64,000 nucleotides of DNA from Dyadobacter sp. NIV53 (GCF_019711195.1 NZ_CP081299.1:992001-1056000), one strand, 5' to 3'. Counted from the stretch's first letter, positions 16,934-24,850 are shown. The notes: generated by a model not told the origin, from the letters alone. Program-made: numbers and translations.

Positions 16934-17461
16934 GTGACGACAACATACAACGAAATATTTAAACAACTTTTGACAGAATATAATCTGCTAGACGATCTTT
17001 TATTTTCAGTCGACTTGCCGACAGAAATTCAAAACATTCTTGACAACCAAATATTACTAACCGGACTCGGTGTAACATTAAAATCATTTGACAGGTTATA
17101 CAAAGCAACCCACGACTGGGAAAATAAATCCATAATTGAAGACAGCGAAAACCATTTTCACGTTGACTGGCATATAGAACCTGCTGACAATAAAAAAGCA
17201 TTTATGCTTGGAGTAAAAACTTTGACTTTGCTGGCAGACAAATTTCAAAAAGAAAAAATTAAAGGTATTAGATTTTGGTATACTTTTCAGACACCTGAAC
17301 TCGCCCGAATTTGGACTAGACAAAACAATCATGAAGAAGATAATGACGAACATTTTATCAGTGACCGATTAAGTTTTTATAAATTGCGAGACGGAGAAAA
17401 TGTTATTTCCACCAACGAAATTGAAAATAAATTTTGGGCAATACTGACAATAGACATATGA
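16934..17461 (+). CDS. Unknown cytoplasmic protein, cassette-borne
   Basis: 175 residues from GTG 16934 (MTTTYNEIFKQLLTEYNLLD), opening right at the end of the preceding palindrome. The next Met is far inside, so this start is likely. It is acidic and soluble, with no signal or membrane helix. Landmarks are HFHVDWHIEPADNKKAFML, GIRFWYTFQTPELARIW and a C-terminal NKFWAILTIDI. I recognise no family. AT-rich composition and position between two palindromes match the other cassette-like genes. A stand-alone immunity or defence role is possible, but nothing in the sequence proves it. Confidence 0.7.
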   Translation: MTTTYNEIFKQLLTEYNLLDDLLFSVDLPTEIQNILDNQILLTGLGVTLKSFDRLYKATHDWENKSIIEDSENHFHVDWHIEPADNKKAFMLGVKTLTLLADKFQKEKIKGIRFWYTFQTPELARIWTRQNNHEEDNDEHFISDRLSFYKLRDGENVISTNEIENKFWAILTIDI

Positions 17462-17474
17462 AAGAAGGCCTAAC

Positions 17475-17608
17475 CGCTAACAGGCATTTGGCAAAAAAAG
17501 CGGGTTTAGCGATTAAATGTAGCTTTGTACTTCGCATTAAGTTCACTGCTGGTAGTCAGTTGAGTGCTTCGAAATCTGCTACTTCCCTGCAACGCCAAAC
17601 CCTCAGGG
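17475..17608 (+). repeat. attC-like palindrome, GCTAACAGGCATTTGGC type
   Basis: Begins CGCTAACAGGCATTTGGC, 13 bp after the stop at 17461. It continues through GCGGGTTTAGC and ends CTGCAACGCCAAACCCTCAG (17588-17607). Arms TTTGGC/GCCAAA and GGG/CCC pair around a longer middle. The sequence class differs from the GGGGCTGAACC type, but its layout relative to the gene is the same. Confidence 0.65.
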
Positions 17609-17645
17609 TAAGTGATAATTTTACAAAACGACACAGTAAACCGAA

Positions 17646-18272
17646 ATGATAGATTTTGATAATATAAAAACTTATTCAACTGACTTCCCAACGACCTGGA
17701 GTTTTTTGTGGTCGACCGAAGAAGCGAGGGAAATTCCTCAGGAACATAAAGATCAAATCTTCTTTCTAAACAATGAAGCAAGTGAATTTGTCAAAAACTA
17801 TATTGACAGTTCAAAAATGATTACAGGTCCAGTATGGAAACCATTTAATGAAAGGTACTTCAAGACAATACAAGAATTTGAAGTAACCGAAAATTGTGAG
17901 AATGAAATTAAAAAATGGTTGTACAACAAACATATTCCGTTTGATAAGTACATATTGATTTACGGTGAAAGAGGCGGACAGTCTGTGACACTAACGTGGA
18001 AAATGGTAATTAAATATTGGAAAGGCCTTTTCTTTGCCGACGACCTAATAATATTTGACGAAACACTTAATTGGGGACTTTTTTATTTCCACGAAGACAG
18101 GCTTTATTATGGAACTGACAAAATCTACGATAAAGAATTTGAATCTGAAAAGACAAGAGAAGTTGAAGAATTGAAACAGAAATTTTTCAATAAAGACAAT
18201 CTTTACAATGACGATAAGAAGAAATCAGTAAGACACTTCAGGAAAAAATATAACACAGACAGGATTGAATAA
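17646..18272 (+). CDS. Unknown soluble protein, cassette-borne
   Basis: 208 residues from ATG 17646 (MIDFDNIKTYSTDFPTTWSF). It is rich in aromatic and charged residues and has no signal or membrane segment. Notable segments are WKMVIKYWKGLFFADDLIIF, DETLNWGLFYFHEDRLYYG and a lysine-rich C-terminus. The DETLNWGLFYFHED pattern resembles small SUKH/immunity-like or uncharacterised DUF proteins, but I cannot assign a family. It follows one palindrome and precedes a degenerate one, and is AT-rich like its neighbours. Confidence 0.75.
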   Translation: MIDFDNIKTYSTDFPTTWSFLWSTEEAREIPQEHKDQIFFLNNEASEFVKNYIDSSKMITGPVWKPFNERYFKTIQEFEVTENCENEIKKWLYNKHIPFDKYILIYGERGGQSVTLTWKMVIKYWKGLFFADDLIIFDETLNWGLFYFHEDRLYYGTDKIYDKEFESEKTREVEELKQKFFNKDNLYNDDKKKSVRHFRKKYNTDRIE

Positions 18273-18280
18273 AAAAACTA

Positions 18281-18330
18281 CCGTTAATATCGATTTGGCA
18301 ATATGACGGTTGAACCAGATTGTTAGTACG
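18281..18330 (+). repeat. Degenerate palindromic element
   Basis: CCGTTAATATCGATTTGGCA followed by ATATGACGGTTGAACCAG echoes the left half of the other elements (TTTGGCA, then GGCTGAACC). I find no matching right arm. It is probably a decayed copy marking the end of the unit that carries 17646-18272. Confidence 0.4.
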
Positions 18331-18484
18331 ATGTTTCTGATAGACGTTTATGTAAGGTTCAACTTTTGGATTTCTATTAAATCACACGGTCAGCCAGGTT
18401 CTATGTCAAAAATCCGCCAACTTCACCAGGCCCCGAACCCTTATCCCCTATTTTACCCACAGCCCTACCTACCCAACCAAACTT

Positions 18485-18500
18485 TTTACCAAATGATAAA
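18485..18500. promoter_or_regulatory. Operator upstream of the Crp-like regulator
   Basis: TTTACCAAATGATAAA lies 34 bp before the regulator's ATG. It is a one-mismatch version of the near-perfect palindrome TTTACCAAATGGTAAA found before the SDR gene (19112-19127). A -7-like TACCTTTC follows near 18520. The shared sequence suggests the regulator controls both its own gene and the next. Confidence 0.6.
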
Positions 18501-18533
18501 TGAACTTCTGACAACGGGTACTACCTTTCGCCT

Positions 18534-19103
18534 ATGAAAGAATTTATTGATTATATCTTACAATTTGGCAATTTGAACAAACAGCAAACTGACCTCATTG
18601 TGAGCAAAGCAACCGGGCTGGAACTTCGTAAAGGTGAATACTTTTCTGAGGCCGGAAAAATACCCAGACAGATGGGATTCATACTAGAGGGTGTTTTTCG
18701 TTTTTGTTATTACAACAACAAAGGCGAAGAAATTACGCATGGTTTTGCTGACGAAAATAATTTTGTAACCGACTATCCGAAGTTTGAGGCGAGTACGACG
18801 ACTTCCGAATATGTTCAGGCAGTTACGGATTGTAAGCTGCTCATTTTTTCAAAAAAAGATTGGGATGAAATTTCAAATACCGTTCTTGACTGGGACAGGG
18901 TTGTTGCCAAAGTGTATCAGAAATGTTTGGTAGAGACTATAGATAAAAGAAGTTCATTAGTATCAGAAGATGCGACCACACGTTATTTATCATTTATTGA
19001 AAAATCCCCGAAACTTTCCAACCGTATTCCGCTTTCCTATATTGCTTCTTATCTCGGAATTACCCAACAATCATTAAGCAGAATCCGGAAAAATATCCGT
19101 TAA
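18534..19103 (+). CDS. Crp/Fnr-family transcriptional regulator
   Basis: 189 residues. The N-terminal two-thirds is a cyclic-nucleotide-binding-like beta-barrel (LRKGEYFSEAGKIPRQMGFI, then LEGVFRFCYYNNKGEEITHG). The C-terminus has a helix-turn-helix with recognition segment GITQQSLSRIRKNIR. It lacks the arginine-containing phosphate-binding cassette of true cAMP-binding members, so the ligand is unknown; this form is common in Bacteroidota. Copies of TTTACCAAATGRTAAA lie before this gene and before the SDR gene 80 bp downstream, indicating a small regulator-enzyme unit. Confidence 0.88.
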   Translation: MKEFIDYILQFGNLNKQQTDLIVSKATGLELRKGEYFSEAGKIPRQMGFILEGVFRFCYYNNKGEEITHGFADENNFVTDYPKFEASTTTSEYVQAVTDCKLLIFSKKDWDEISNTVLDWDRVVAKVYQKCLVETIDKRSSLVSEDATTRYLSFIEKSPKLSNRIPLSYIASYLGITQQSLSRIRKNIR

Positions 19104-19111
19104 AACCGCTT

Positions 19112-19127
19112 TTTACCAAATGGTAAA
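19112..19127. promoter_or_regulatory. Palindromic operator before the SDR gene
   Basis: TTTACCAAATGGTAAA has perfect 7-bp arms around AA. It sits between the Crp-like regulator stop (19103) and the SDR start (19183). TTTG at about 19131 and AACTTTG near 19150 give a possible promoter immediately after it, so binding here would block or help polymerase at the SDR promoter. Confidence 0.6.
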
Positions 19128-19182
19128 CGGTTTGCTTTTTTAAATACAAAACTTTGCATCATTAATTTAAATAAATAAAGTG

Positions 19183-20046
19183 ATGAGCAAAAAAGTTGTA
19201 TTAATTACTGGAACAAATAGCGGATTTGGATGGCTTACCGCCATTAGTGTAGCTGCTTTGGGGCACAAAGTTTATGCTACTATCAGAGACATTAATGGGA
19301 AAAATGCCGATAAAGCAAAAGCCTTGTCAGAGGTAGAAAATATAACCGTTTTAGACGTTGCCCTCACTGATGAAGCCAGTGTGGAAGATGCTATTGAGAC
19401 CATTTTAGCTAAAGAAGGAACAATAGATGTATTGGTAAACAATGCAGGTATTACTATGTCAGGTGTGGCTGAAAGCTTTACTACGGCTGATGTACAGGAA
19501 ATGTTTGATGTGAATGTTTTTGCTCCCTGGAGATTAATGAAACTGGTATTACCTGCTATGCATAAACAATCGGAAGGCCTGATTATTAATATATCAAGTG
19601 GTTTTGGCAGATTTTCCGCACCTTTTGCAGCAGTGTATGGCGCTTCAAAATTTGGTTTGGAAGGATTAAGCGAAGGTTTACATTATGAAGTACGGCCGCT
19701 GGGTGTGGATGTAGCAATTGTACAGCCAGGAGCTTTTGCTACCGAAATTTACCAGAAAACCAGGCCAGGTTCAGACACATCAGTTGTGCAGGGCTATGAC
19801 GTGATAGCGGATTTCCCAAATAAAATGGCTGGTGCAATAGGACAGATATTTCAAACAATACAACCCGATCCGCAAGAGGTTGCTGATGCGGTGGTCGGCC
19901 TTATCAATTTACCAAAAGGACAAAGGCCATTAAGAACGGTTGTTGACCGGGCAACAGGAAAATTTGTTAAAGCAGCTAATGACGCGGTACAGGTTGAGTA
20001 TGAAAAAGCTCTGACTGCATTTGGAATGAAGGATTTGCTGGTCTGA
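19183..20046 (+). CDS. Short-chain dehydrogenase/reductase (SDR)
   Basis: Starting at ATG 19183 (a GTG at 19180 is possible) the protein has 287 residues. A classical SDR Rossmann fold is clear: nucleotide-binding TGTNSGFG near residue 10, NNAG near 88, and catalytic Ser (ISSGFGRF) followed by YGASK with Tyr and Lys. Members reduce carbonyl compounds or oxidise alcohols with NAD(P)H; the substrate is unknown. The upstream Crp-like gene and the shared operator make a regulator-enzyme pair. Confidence 0.92.
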   Translation: MSKKVVLITGTNSGFGWLTAISVAALGHKVYATIRDINGKNADKAKALSEVENITVLDVALTDEASVEDAIETILAKEGTIDVLVNNAGITMSGVAESFTTADVQEMFDVNVFAPWRLMKLVLPAMHKQSEGLIINISSGFGRFSAPFAAVYGASKFGLEGLSEGLHYEVRPLGVDVAIVQPGAFATEIYQKTRPGSDTSVVQGYDVIADFPNKMAGAIGQIFQTIQPDPQEVADAVVGLINLPKGQRPLRTVVDRATGKFVKAANDAVQVEYEKALTAFGMKDLLV

Positions 20047-20166
20047 CCTGTTTTAAATCATGTAATTTCCAGTTTCAAAATACAGCTAAAACCTACCAGT
20101 CAGGTGAGGTTTTAGAACATTAAATACTCTGTAAGCTGGTAGATAAAAGAAGTTGAATTTAAGGAC

Positions 20167-20290
20167 AACCGCTGGATTAATTTGGCATTTTGGCAGCTGA
20201 ACCGGGAAACCGGAGCGAATAAAAGCTCAATGGAAGTAATTCTGTTGGGCTTTTGTGCTGTAATAGGCACAGGTATTTTAAATACCCATA
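20167..20290 (+). repeat. Diverged palindromic element after the SDR gene
   Basis: Contains CCGCTGGATTAATTTGGCAT, then GCTGAACCGGG with a following CCGG hairpin and GCGAATAAA (20196-20222), then TTGGGCTTTTG. These blocks occur in the same order in the element at 14158-14309. The right half is eroded. It shows that this repeat family extends beyond the AT-rich genes to the SDR unit. Confidence 0.55.
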
Positions 20291-20517
20291 CATCTTCGGG
20301 TCTTAAGCCGTTGTCTGCAAACCGGCAACAAGAACATCAAGCAATGATCATTAAGTTACTTTAAGAGTAAAATTGTAGGACGCCTACCTGACATAATACA
20401 ACAATGGTCTATTAAAATAAATAGGCAAACAAACTAGAAAAGTTAACTAAATCAATTTATTTGGAGAAAATTTCGTACAATTTGTTTTGAAACCGTTGAA
20501 AACAAGAAAATCAGCCG
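20291..20517. other. Gene-free sequence before the DHFR-like gene, with a short TTGTAGGA hairpin
   Basis: No coding frame is credible. At 20373 the sequence TTGTAGGACGCCTACC holds a 5-bp palindrome (GTAGG/CCTAC) and resembles the TTGTAGGAA elements at 11891, 12198 and 28589. The rest is AT-rich. Confidence 0.45.
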
Positions 20518-21084
20518 ATGAGAAAACTAAAATTACAGGTACAAATATCTGTTGACGGATTTGTTGCCGGGCCAGATGGCGATGAAGACTGGGTAGTTAG
20601 AAAGGGTGATGAAAAACTTTTTCAGCTTATTAATGAATTAGCAGATACTTCCGATACGCTTTTGCTTGGCAGAAAAATGGCGGAGGTCTTTATACCTCAT
20701 TTTGAAGAATTTGAGTCTGACAGCCCTAAACTGAAGTTTGCTCAGAAAATGGTTAATATCCAGAAAATTATTTTCACCAAGACTTTAGACCAACCATTCG
20801 GCAAAAATACCTCGCTGGCAAAAGGTAATCTGGCAGACGAAATTGCAAAACTCAAAAGCCAGAATGGCAAGGATATTCTGGTTTACGGCGGTGCCGGTTT
20901 TGTTTCTTCCCTGCTTGCCGGCGGACACATTGACGAGTTTTACTTTTTTGTTAATCCGGTAATGATCAATAAAGGAATGAGAATTTTTGACCTGCTTGAC
21001 AAGCGGCAAAAACTTTCCTTTATTAGTACCATACCATCAGAATCCGGTGTGACGGTGCTTCATTATAAGTTGGATAAAAATTGA
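20518..21084 (+). CDS. Dihydrofolate-reductase-family protein (RibD C-terminal-like)
   Basis: 188 residues with the RibD-C/DHFR-like fold common in bacterial YwjB/YyaP-type proteins: start RKLKLQVQISVDGFVAGPDG, TLLLGRKMAEVF, KDILVYGGAGFVSSLL, IDEFYFFVNPVM. They bind NADP-type cofactors. Their substrates are usually unknown, and few are true folate reductases. The gene has its own upstream region and lies just outside the cassette-like region, with higher GC than those genes. Confidence 0.88.
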   Translation: MRKLKLQVQISVDGFVAGPDGDEDWVVRKGDEKLFQLINELADTSDTLLLGRKMAEVFIPHFEEFESDSPKLKFAQKMVNIQKIIFTKTLDQPFGKNTSLAKGNLADEIAKLKSQNGKDILVYGGAGFVSSLLAGGHIDEFYFFVNPVMINKGMRIFDLLDKRQKLSFISTIPSESGVTVLHYKLDKN

Positions 21085-21377
21085 TAATGGGTAAATTAAA
21101 TTGGACAACCTTGTTTTTTTTGCTTTACCTGGCCAGAACTCCTAGGTAATATACCTGAGCAGCTGGGTGAAATTCGCTGAATGAATATCAGAACGCTATC
21201 CAGCCAATAATTTCAGTACATGGCTTACCTTTAATTAAAAATATTGAAGATAGAATAAATCTTAAGTTCTTGAACACAAAAATCTTTGGCCGTGGTGCAG
21301 TATTTCTTTACTTTAAGCCCGCAAATTAATAGCCTTAGCCTCACATGGCTTCGACAGACGATCATTCAAACATAGAA

Positions 21378-21796
21378 ATGAAAAAAAATCTTATCATTGC
21401 GTTTTTAGCAATAACCAATATTTCCATCGCTCAGAAGACAGATCCGATAGAAAAAAACTGGATAATAAAATGTTCGGGAGCTGGAAAGGCTCTGAAAATG
21501 ATAATCAGCGAAATGGGCTAGCCAAATATTGGATTCAACACAGATTTGAAGACGGAACTTTCTTGCTGTTATTCACCGCAATAGAAAATGGAGAAGTTGA
21601 AAGTTTTACTGAAAAAGGTCAGTGGTGGATTGAGAATGGCGAGTTTCATGAGTTACATTTCAATTCAGGAAAAACCGATGTTTATATTTATTCTTTTATC
21701 GATGAAAACCATTTAAAATTTAAAGCAAAAAATATAGGTATAAGTTTTGAGAATTCGGAATATGAATTTATTGATACCAAAATTGAAGACGAATAA
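21378..21796 (+). pseudogene. Small secreted protein with a -1 frameshift
   Basis: ATG 21378 opens a signal peptide (MKKNLIIAFLAITNISIAQK) that reads into GA-A7-CTGG and then a short wrong frame. Adding one A at 21451-21457 gives EKKLDNKMFGSWKGSEND and joins the frame that is intact from 21470 to 21796 (WKGSENDNQRNGLAKYWI to a stop after KIEDE). The repaired protein has about 139 residues and looks like a small extracytoplasmic beta-rich domain of the DUF6265-like lipocalin type, which is a guess. The run also forms A AAA AAC, a -1 slippery heptamer in the correct phase. Confidence 0.65.
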
Positions 21797-21863
21797 TAGT
21801 AATATCGAGCCTAAACCCAGTCAGAAATAACCATCCTGAAAAATCTTTACAAATTAAAACGCC

Positions 21864-22226
21864 ATGAATTTCACCAAGCTTGTCCCCAATATTTTTTACA
21901 AGGACATCAATACCGGACTCAAAATTTTTGTAGACTGCCTTGAGTTTACAATCGGGCATAATGATATAGATACAAAAAAGCCGTTTTGCGTACTTGAAAA
22001 GGACGGGCTCAGGATAAATCTTTTTGAGGATATGGAACTGGCTGAAGAGCACCATCCCGAATTCAGGCTTGTAACGGGAAAAATCGAAGAAGTTTACGCG
22101 ACTGTCGGCTCAAAATTTCCGGAACTGTTACATCCCAATTTGAATCAAATCACTTTAAGACCCTGGGGCGCCCGGGAATTTGCTATAATGGATGGGCAGC
22201 TTGGTATTATCATCCAGGAATGGTAA
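21864..22226 (+). CDS. VOC/glyoxalase-fold protein
   Basis: 120 residues from ATG 21864. The pattern fits a vicinal-oxygen-chelate half-barrel pair: PNIFYKDINTGLKIFVDCLE at the start, FCVLEKDGLRINLFED, and LRPWGAREFAIMDGQLGIII at the end. In this superfamily the RPWG-REF block is shared with bleomycin-resistance-like binding proteins. Metal ligands are not obvious, so binding rather than catalysis is possible. It lies among small single genes of similar orientation. Confidence 0.8.
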   Translation: MNFTKLVPNIFYKDINTGLKIFVDCLEFTIGHNDIDTKKPFCVLEKDGLRINLFEDMELAEEHHPEFRLVTGKIEEVYATVGSKFPELLHPNLNQITLRPWGAREFAIMDGQLGIIIQEW

Positions 22227-22320
22227 AGTATAATACTCTATATCAGATCTTTAACTAGCTTAACCTATATTATGAAGTAAAATTGCGTAAACAAGACTTA
22301 AAATTAAATCGCAAACAAAT

Positions 22321-22803
22321 ATGACCGAGTGGAACGACTTTTTCGTGGCTGTTGCAGGTGCCTCAGCGGCCTTAACAGGATTGATCTTCGTGGGCGTTTC
22401 CATTAGTTTGACAAAAATTCTTTCCATAAGCAGTTTGCCAGACAGGGCATTAATTTCGTTATCACTCCTGATTACTGTACTCGTGCTGTCCTTTTTGTCT
22501 CTCGTTCCACAACTATCAACCAAGACATTAGGTATACTTGTCCTGATAATTAGCGCACTGACCTGGTTTAGCATATTTCGTCTCGATCTCCGTAACATTA
22601 ACAATAATCAAAAACAATACAAGCGACAGTATCTTTTTAGCATGCTCATTGATCAGATCGCCACAATTTGTTTCCTGATTGCAGGTATTGCAATGGTTGC
22701 GAGCTGGACAAACGGTATGTATTGGCTTGTACCTGCCATTATTTTTTCCATTGTAAAAGCAGTACTGGATGGCTGGGTGCTTTTAGTTGAAATCAACCGC
22801 TAA
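22321..22803 (+). CDS. Four-helix membrane protein of unknown function
   Basis: 160 residues with four predicted membrane helices: AVAGASAALTGLIFVGVSI, ALISLSLLITVLVLSFLSLV, an amphipathic arginine/asparagine-rich loop between helices (RLDLRNINNNQKQYKRQ), and two C-terminal helices (DQIATICFLIAGIAMV, WLVPAIIFSIVKAVLDGW). The start WNDFFVAVAGASAALTGL is typical of a widespread uncharacterised family. No catalytic residues are apparent. It is not in an obvious operon. Confidence 0.75.
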   Translation: MTEWNDFFVAVAGASAALTGLIFVGVSISLTKILSISSLPDRALISLSLLITVLVLSFLSLVPQLSTKTLGILVLIISALTWFSIFRLDLRNINNNQKQYKRQYLFSMLIDQIATICFLIAGIAMVASWTNGMYWLVPAIIFSIVKAVLDGWVLLVEINR

Positions 22804-23004
22804 TGATTTTCCTGATTTTCCGGCAACCACATTTTTTACAGCATGACACTAATCATCAACCAGCCTTTCCTTAAAGGGAATTGGCGAAGGATAATTTTGC
22901 CACCGCTGGCAAACGCCATTTCATGCATAATCTGACAATAGTTGAGTTCCGGCCAATTATTATAATTCATAAAAAATATAAAAAAAAACTTACTGAAGTT
23001 TTGC

Positions 23005-23046
23005 GTAGTTGAATGACTACGCTTATATTCGTAGTCAAATAACTAC
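23005..23046. promoter_or_regulatory. Operator-promoter of the ArsR operon
   Basis: GTAGTTGAATGACTACG (23005-23021) is the inverted partner of CGTAGTCAAATAACTAC (23030-23046); 14 of 17 positions pair around an 8-base spacer. TTTG just before the left arm and TATATTCG in the spacer give a promoter-like pair 20 bases apart. The operator ends 3 bp before the arsR ATG, as expected for autorepression. Confidence 0.75.
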
Positions 23047-23049
23047 ACA

Positions 23050-23373
23050 ATGAATTTAAGACGAGACGTATTCCAGGCAATAGCAGACCCGACAAGACGG
23101 GCGATACTGATGCTGGTTGCTTCACAAACCATGACGGCCGGTGCCATAGCTTCAAATTTTGATACTGCCAGACCGACTGTTTCCAAACACCTGCAAATAC
23201 TCACGGAGTGTGAATTACTGGAGCAGGCACAAAACGGCAGGGAAATTTACTATCACCTCAATGCAAAAAAGATGAAAGAAGTCGCAGATTTTATTGAACC
23301 GTTCCGCAATATGTGGGATGATCGTTTTAATAAATTAGAAAACATCATGAAAAATTACAAATCCGAAGAATAA
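23050..23373 (+). CDS. ArsR-family repressor
   Basis: 107 residues with the winged helix-turn-helix of ArsR regulators (RDVFQAIADPTRRAILMLVA, GAIASNFDTARPTVSKHLQI, wing at GREIYYHLN). It has no cysteine pair for metal sensing. This matches the ArsR subgroup that pairs with SRPBCC/AHSA1 genes and responds to unknown small molecules. A 17-bp inverted repeat overlaps the promoter directly upstream. It is the first gene of an arsR-SRPBCC-DoxX-YdeI run with gaps of 6 to 18 bp. Confidence 0.92.
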   Translation: MNLRRDVFQAIADPTRRAILMLVASQTMTAGAIASNFDTARPTVSKHLQILTECELLEQAQNGREIYYHLNAKKMKEVADFIEPFRNMWDDRFNKLENIMKNYKSEE

Positions 23374-23379
23374 AATTAC

Positions 23380-23862
23380 ATGGAACGGAAAACGAAAGTC
23401 GATGCCGAAGATGGCAAACAGGAAATAGTAATTACAAGAGAATTTGATTTGCCATTGGAACTGCTTTTCAAAGCGTATATAGACCCTGGTATAGTTGAAC
23501 AATGGATGGGGACAAAAGTACTGAAACTCGAAAACAAAAACCACGGCAGTTACGAGTTTGAAACATCGGATGCTCAGGGAAACGTCGCATTCCGCGCCAA
23601 CGGAACCATTCATGAATTTACTCCGGACAAGAAAATCACCCGGACATTTGAAATGGTGAGTACATCCCCTTCAGCAGGCCAGTTTCCTGTACAGCTTGAA
23701 TTTTTGGAATTTGAGAAGCTAACGGACAATACGAGCAAACTCACTATGCATATCGTATACAGATCCGTCGCACAACGGGATCAGATCTTACGGATGCCCT
23801 TTGCGCAGGGTATTAATTGGGCGCATAACCGTTTACAGGAAATCGTAGTTAAATTAAAATAA
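23380..23862 (+). CDS. SRPBCC/AHSA1-like ligand-binding protein
   Basis: 160 residues of the Bet v1/SRPBCC superfamily: start ITREFDLPLELLFKAYIDPG, then VEQWMG, the ligand-cavity strand FEFEKLTDNTSKLTMHIVYR, and a long C-terminal helix (GINWAHNRLQEIVVKLK). These proteins bind hydrophobic small molecules or assist chaperones. ArsR-SRPBCC neighbours are a known pairing; the ligand is unknown. It starts 6 bp after arsR and belongs to the same operon. Confidence 0.9.
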   Translation: MERKTKVDAEDGKQEIVITREFDLPLELLFKAYIDPGIVEQWMGTKVLKLENKNHGSYEFETSDAQGNVAFRANGTIHEFTPDKKITRTFEMVSTSPSAGQFPVQLEFLEFEKLTDNTSKLTMHIVYRSVAQRDQILRMPFAQGINWAHNRLQEIVVKLK

Positions 23863-23869
23863 TACAATC

Positions 23870-24253
23870 ATGAAAAAGAGGGACAAAATCATTTACTGGA
23901 TTGCTACTGTCTGGCTGGCGCTAGGTATGACTTCAACCGGAATTGTACAAATAATTAAAATGAAAGAAGAAGCAGACATGATGACTCGTCTGGGTTATCC
24001 GCTCTATTTCCTGACCATAATTGGGGCCTGGAAAATACTGGGAGTGATAGCTATTCTCATTCCTAAATCCCCTCTGCTTAAAGAGTGGGCTTATGCAGGT
24101 TTTATTTTTGTGATGTCGGGTGCAGTATTTTCCCACCTGGCAAGCGGAGATGGTGCCAAAGATTTTTTTGGGCCTGTACTATTAATCATTCTGACTATAG
24201 TATCCTGGTATTTCAGGCCAGAGGATAGGAAAGTAATTTCGGTTGTTCAATAA
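23870..24253 (+). CDS. DoxX-like membrane protein
   Basis: 127 residues, four membrane helices, matching the DoxX-like family (IIYWIATVWLALGMTSTGIV, YPLYFLTIIGAWKILGVIAI, then AYAGFIFVMSGAVFSHL, FFGPVLLIILTIVSWYFRP). DoxX relatives are linked to redox or sulfur chemistry in membranes, but the role here is unknown. It sits 7 bp after the SRPBCC gene in the ArsR-controlled operon. Confidence 0.9.
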   Translation: MKKRDKIIYWIATVWLALGMTSTGIVQIIKMKEEADMMTRLGYPLYFLTIIGAWKILGVIAILIPKSPLLKEWAYAGFIFVMSGAVFSHLASGDGAKDFFGPVLLIILTIVSWYFRPEDRKVISVVQ

Positions 24254-24271
24254 CAAACAAGTAGGAAGGTC

Positions 24272-24850
24272 ATGAATCCAAAAGTTGATTTTTATTTTAC
24301 CAAGGGCAAAAAGTGGCAGGAAGAAATTGAGCGGTTAAGAATGATCGTTCTGAATTGCGGACTGACAGAAGAGTTAAAATGGGGCTGCCCGTGTTATACC
24401 TTTCAGGATAATAACATTGTATTGATACATACATTTAAGGAATATTGTGCGCTGTTATTTTTCAAAGGCGCCTTGTTAAAGGATACAAGCGCAATCCTGA
24501 TACAGCAAACGGAAAATATACAGGCAGCACGCCAGATCCGGTTCACCAATATCGTGGAGATAACTGAAAAAGAAGCAATTCTGAAAACCTATATTTATGA
24601 AGCCATTGAAGTAGAAAAATCCGGGTTAAAGGTTGCGTTAAAAAAGACCACTGAATTTGCCATGCCGGATGAATTCCAGCAAAAATTGGATAAATTCCTG
24701 TCACTGAAAACAGCCTTTCAGACATTGACACCAGGCCGGCAAAGAGCATATCTGCTGCATTTTTCCCAACCCAAACAAACCAGGACCCGGGAAGCAAGGA
24801 TTCAAAAAAATATACCGAAGATTATGGAGGGTAAAGGATTGGATGATTGA
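24272..24850 (+). CDS. YdeI/OmpD-associated DUF1801 protein
   Basis: 192 residues. An N-terminal DUF1801 domain (KVDFYFTKGKKWQEEIERLR, WGCPCYTFQDNNIVLIHTF) is followed by the YdeI/OmpD-associated C-terminal motif LTPGRQRAYLLHFSQPKQTR, TREARIQKNIPKIMEGKGL. Family members are small cytoplasmic proteins linked to stress. It is the last gene of the ArsR operon, 18 bp after the DoxX-like gene. Confidence 0.9.
   Translation: MNPKVDFYFTKGKKWQEEIERLRMIVLNCGLTEELKWGCPCYTFQDNNIVLIHTFKEYCALLFFKGALLKDTSAILIQQTENIQAARQIRFTNIVEITEKEAILKTYIYEAIEVEKSGLKVALKKTTEFAMPDEFQQKLDKFLSLKTAFQTLTPGRQRAYLLHFSQPKQTRTREARIQKNIPKIMEGKGLDD

Noticed and set aside
13424..17608. Palindromes interpreted as CRISPR repeats or as ordinary terminators
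   Set aside because: Units differ in length and are spaced by whole genes, unlike CRISPR; they are far longer than intrinsic terminators and lack T runs.
24258..24268. GTAGGAAGG before the YdeI gene as another TTGTAGGAA element
   Set aside because: Lacks the inverted partner and sits where a ribosome binding site would be.
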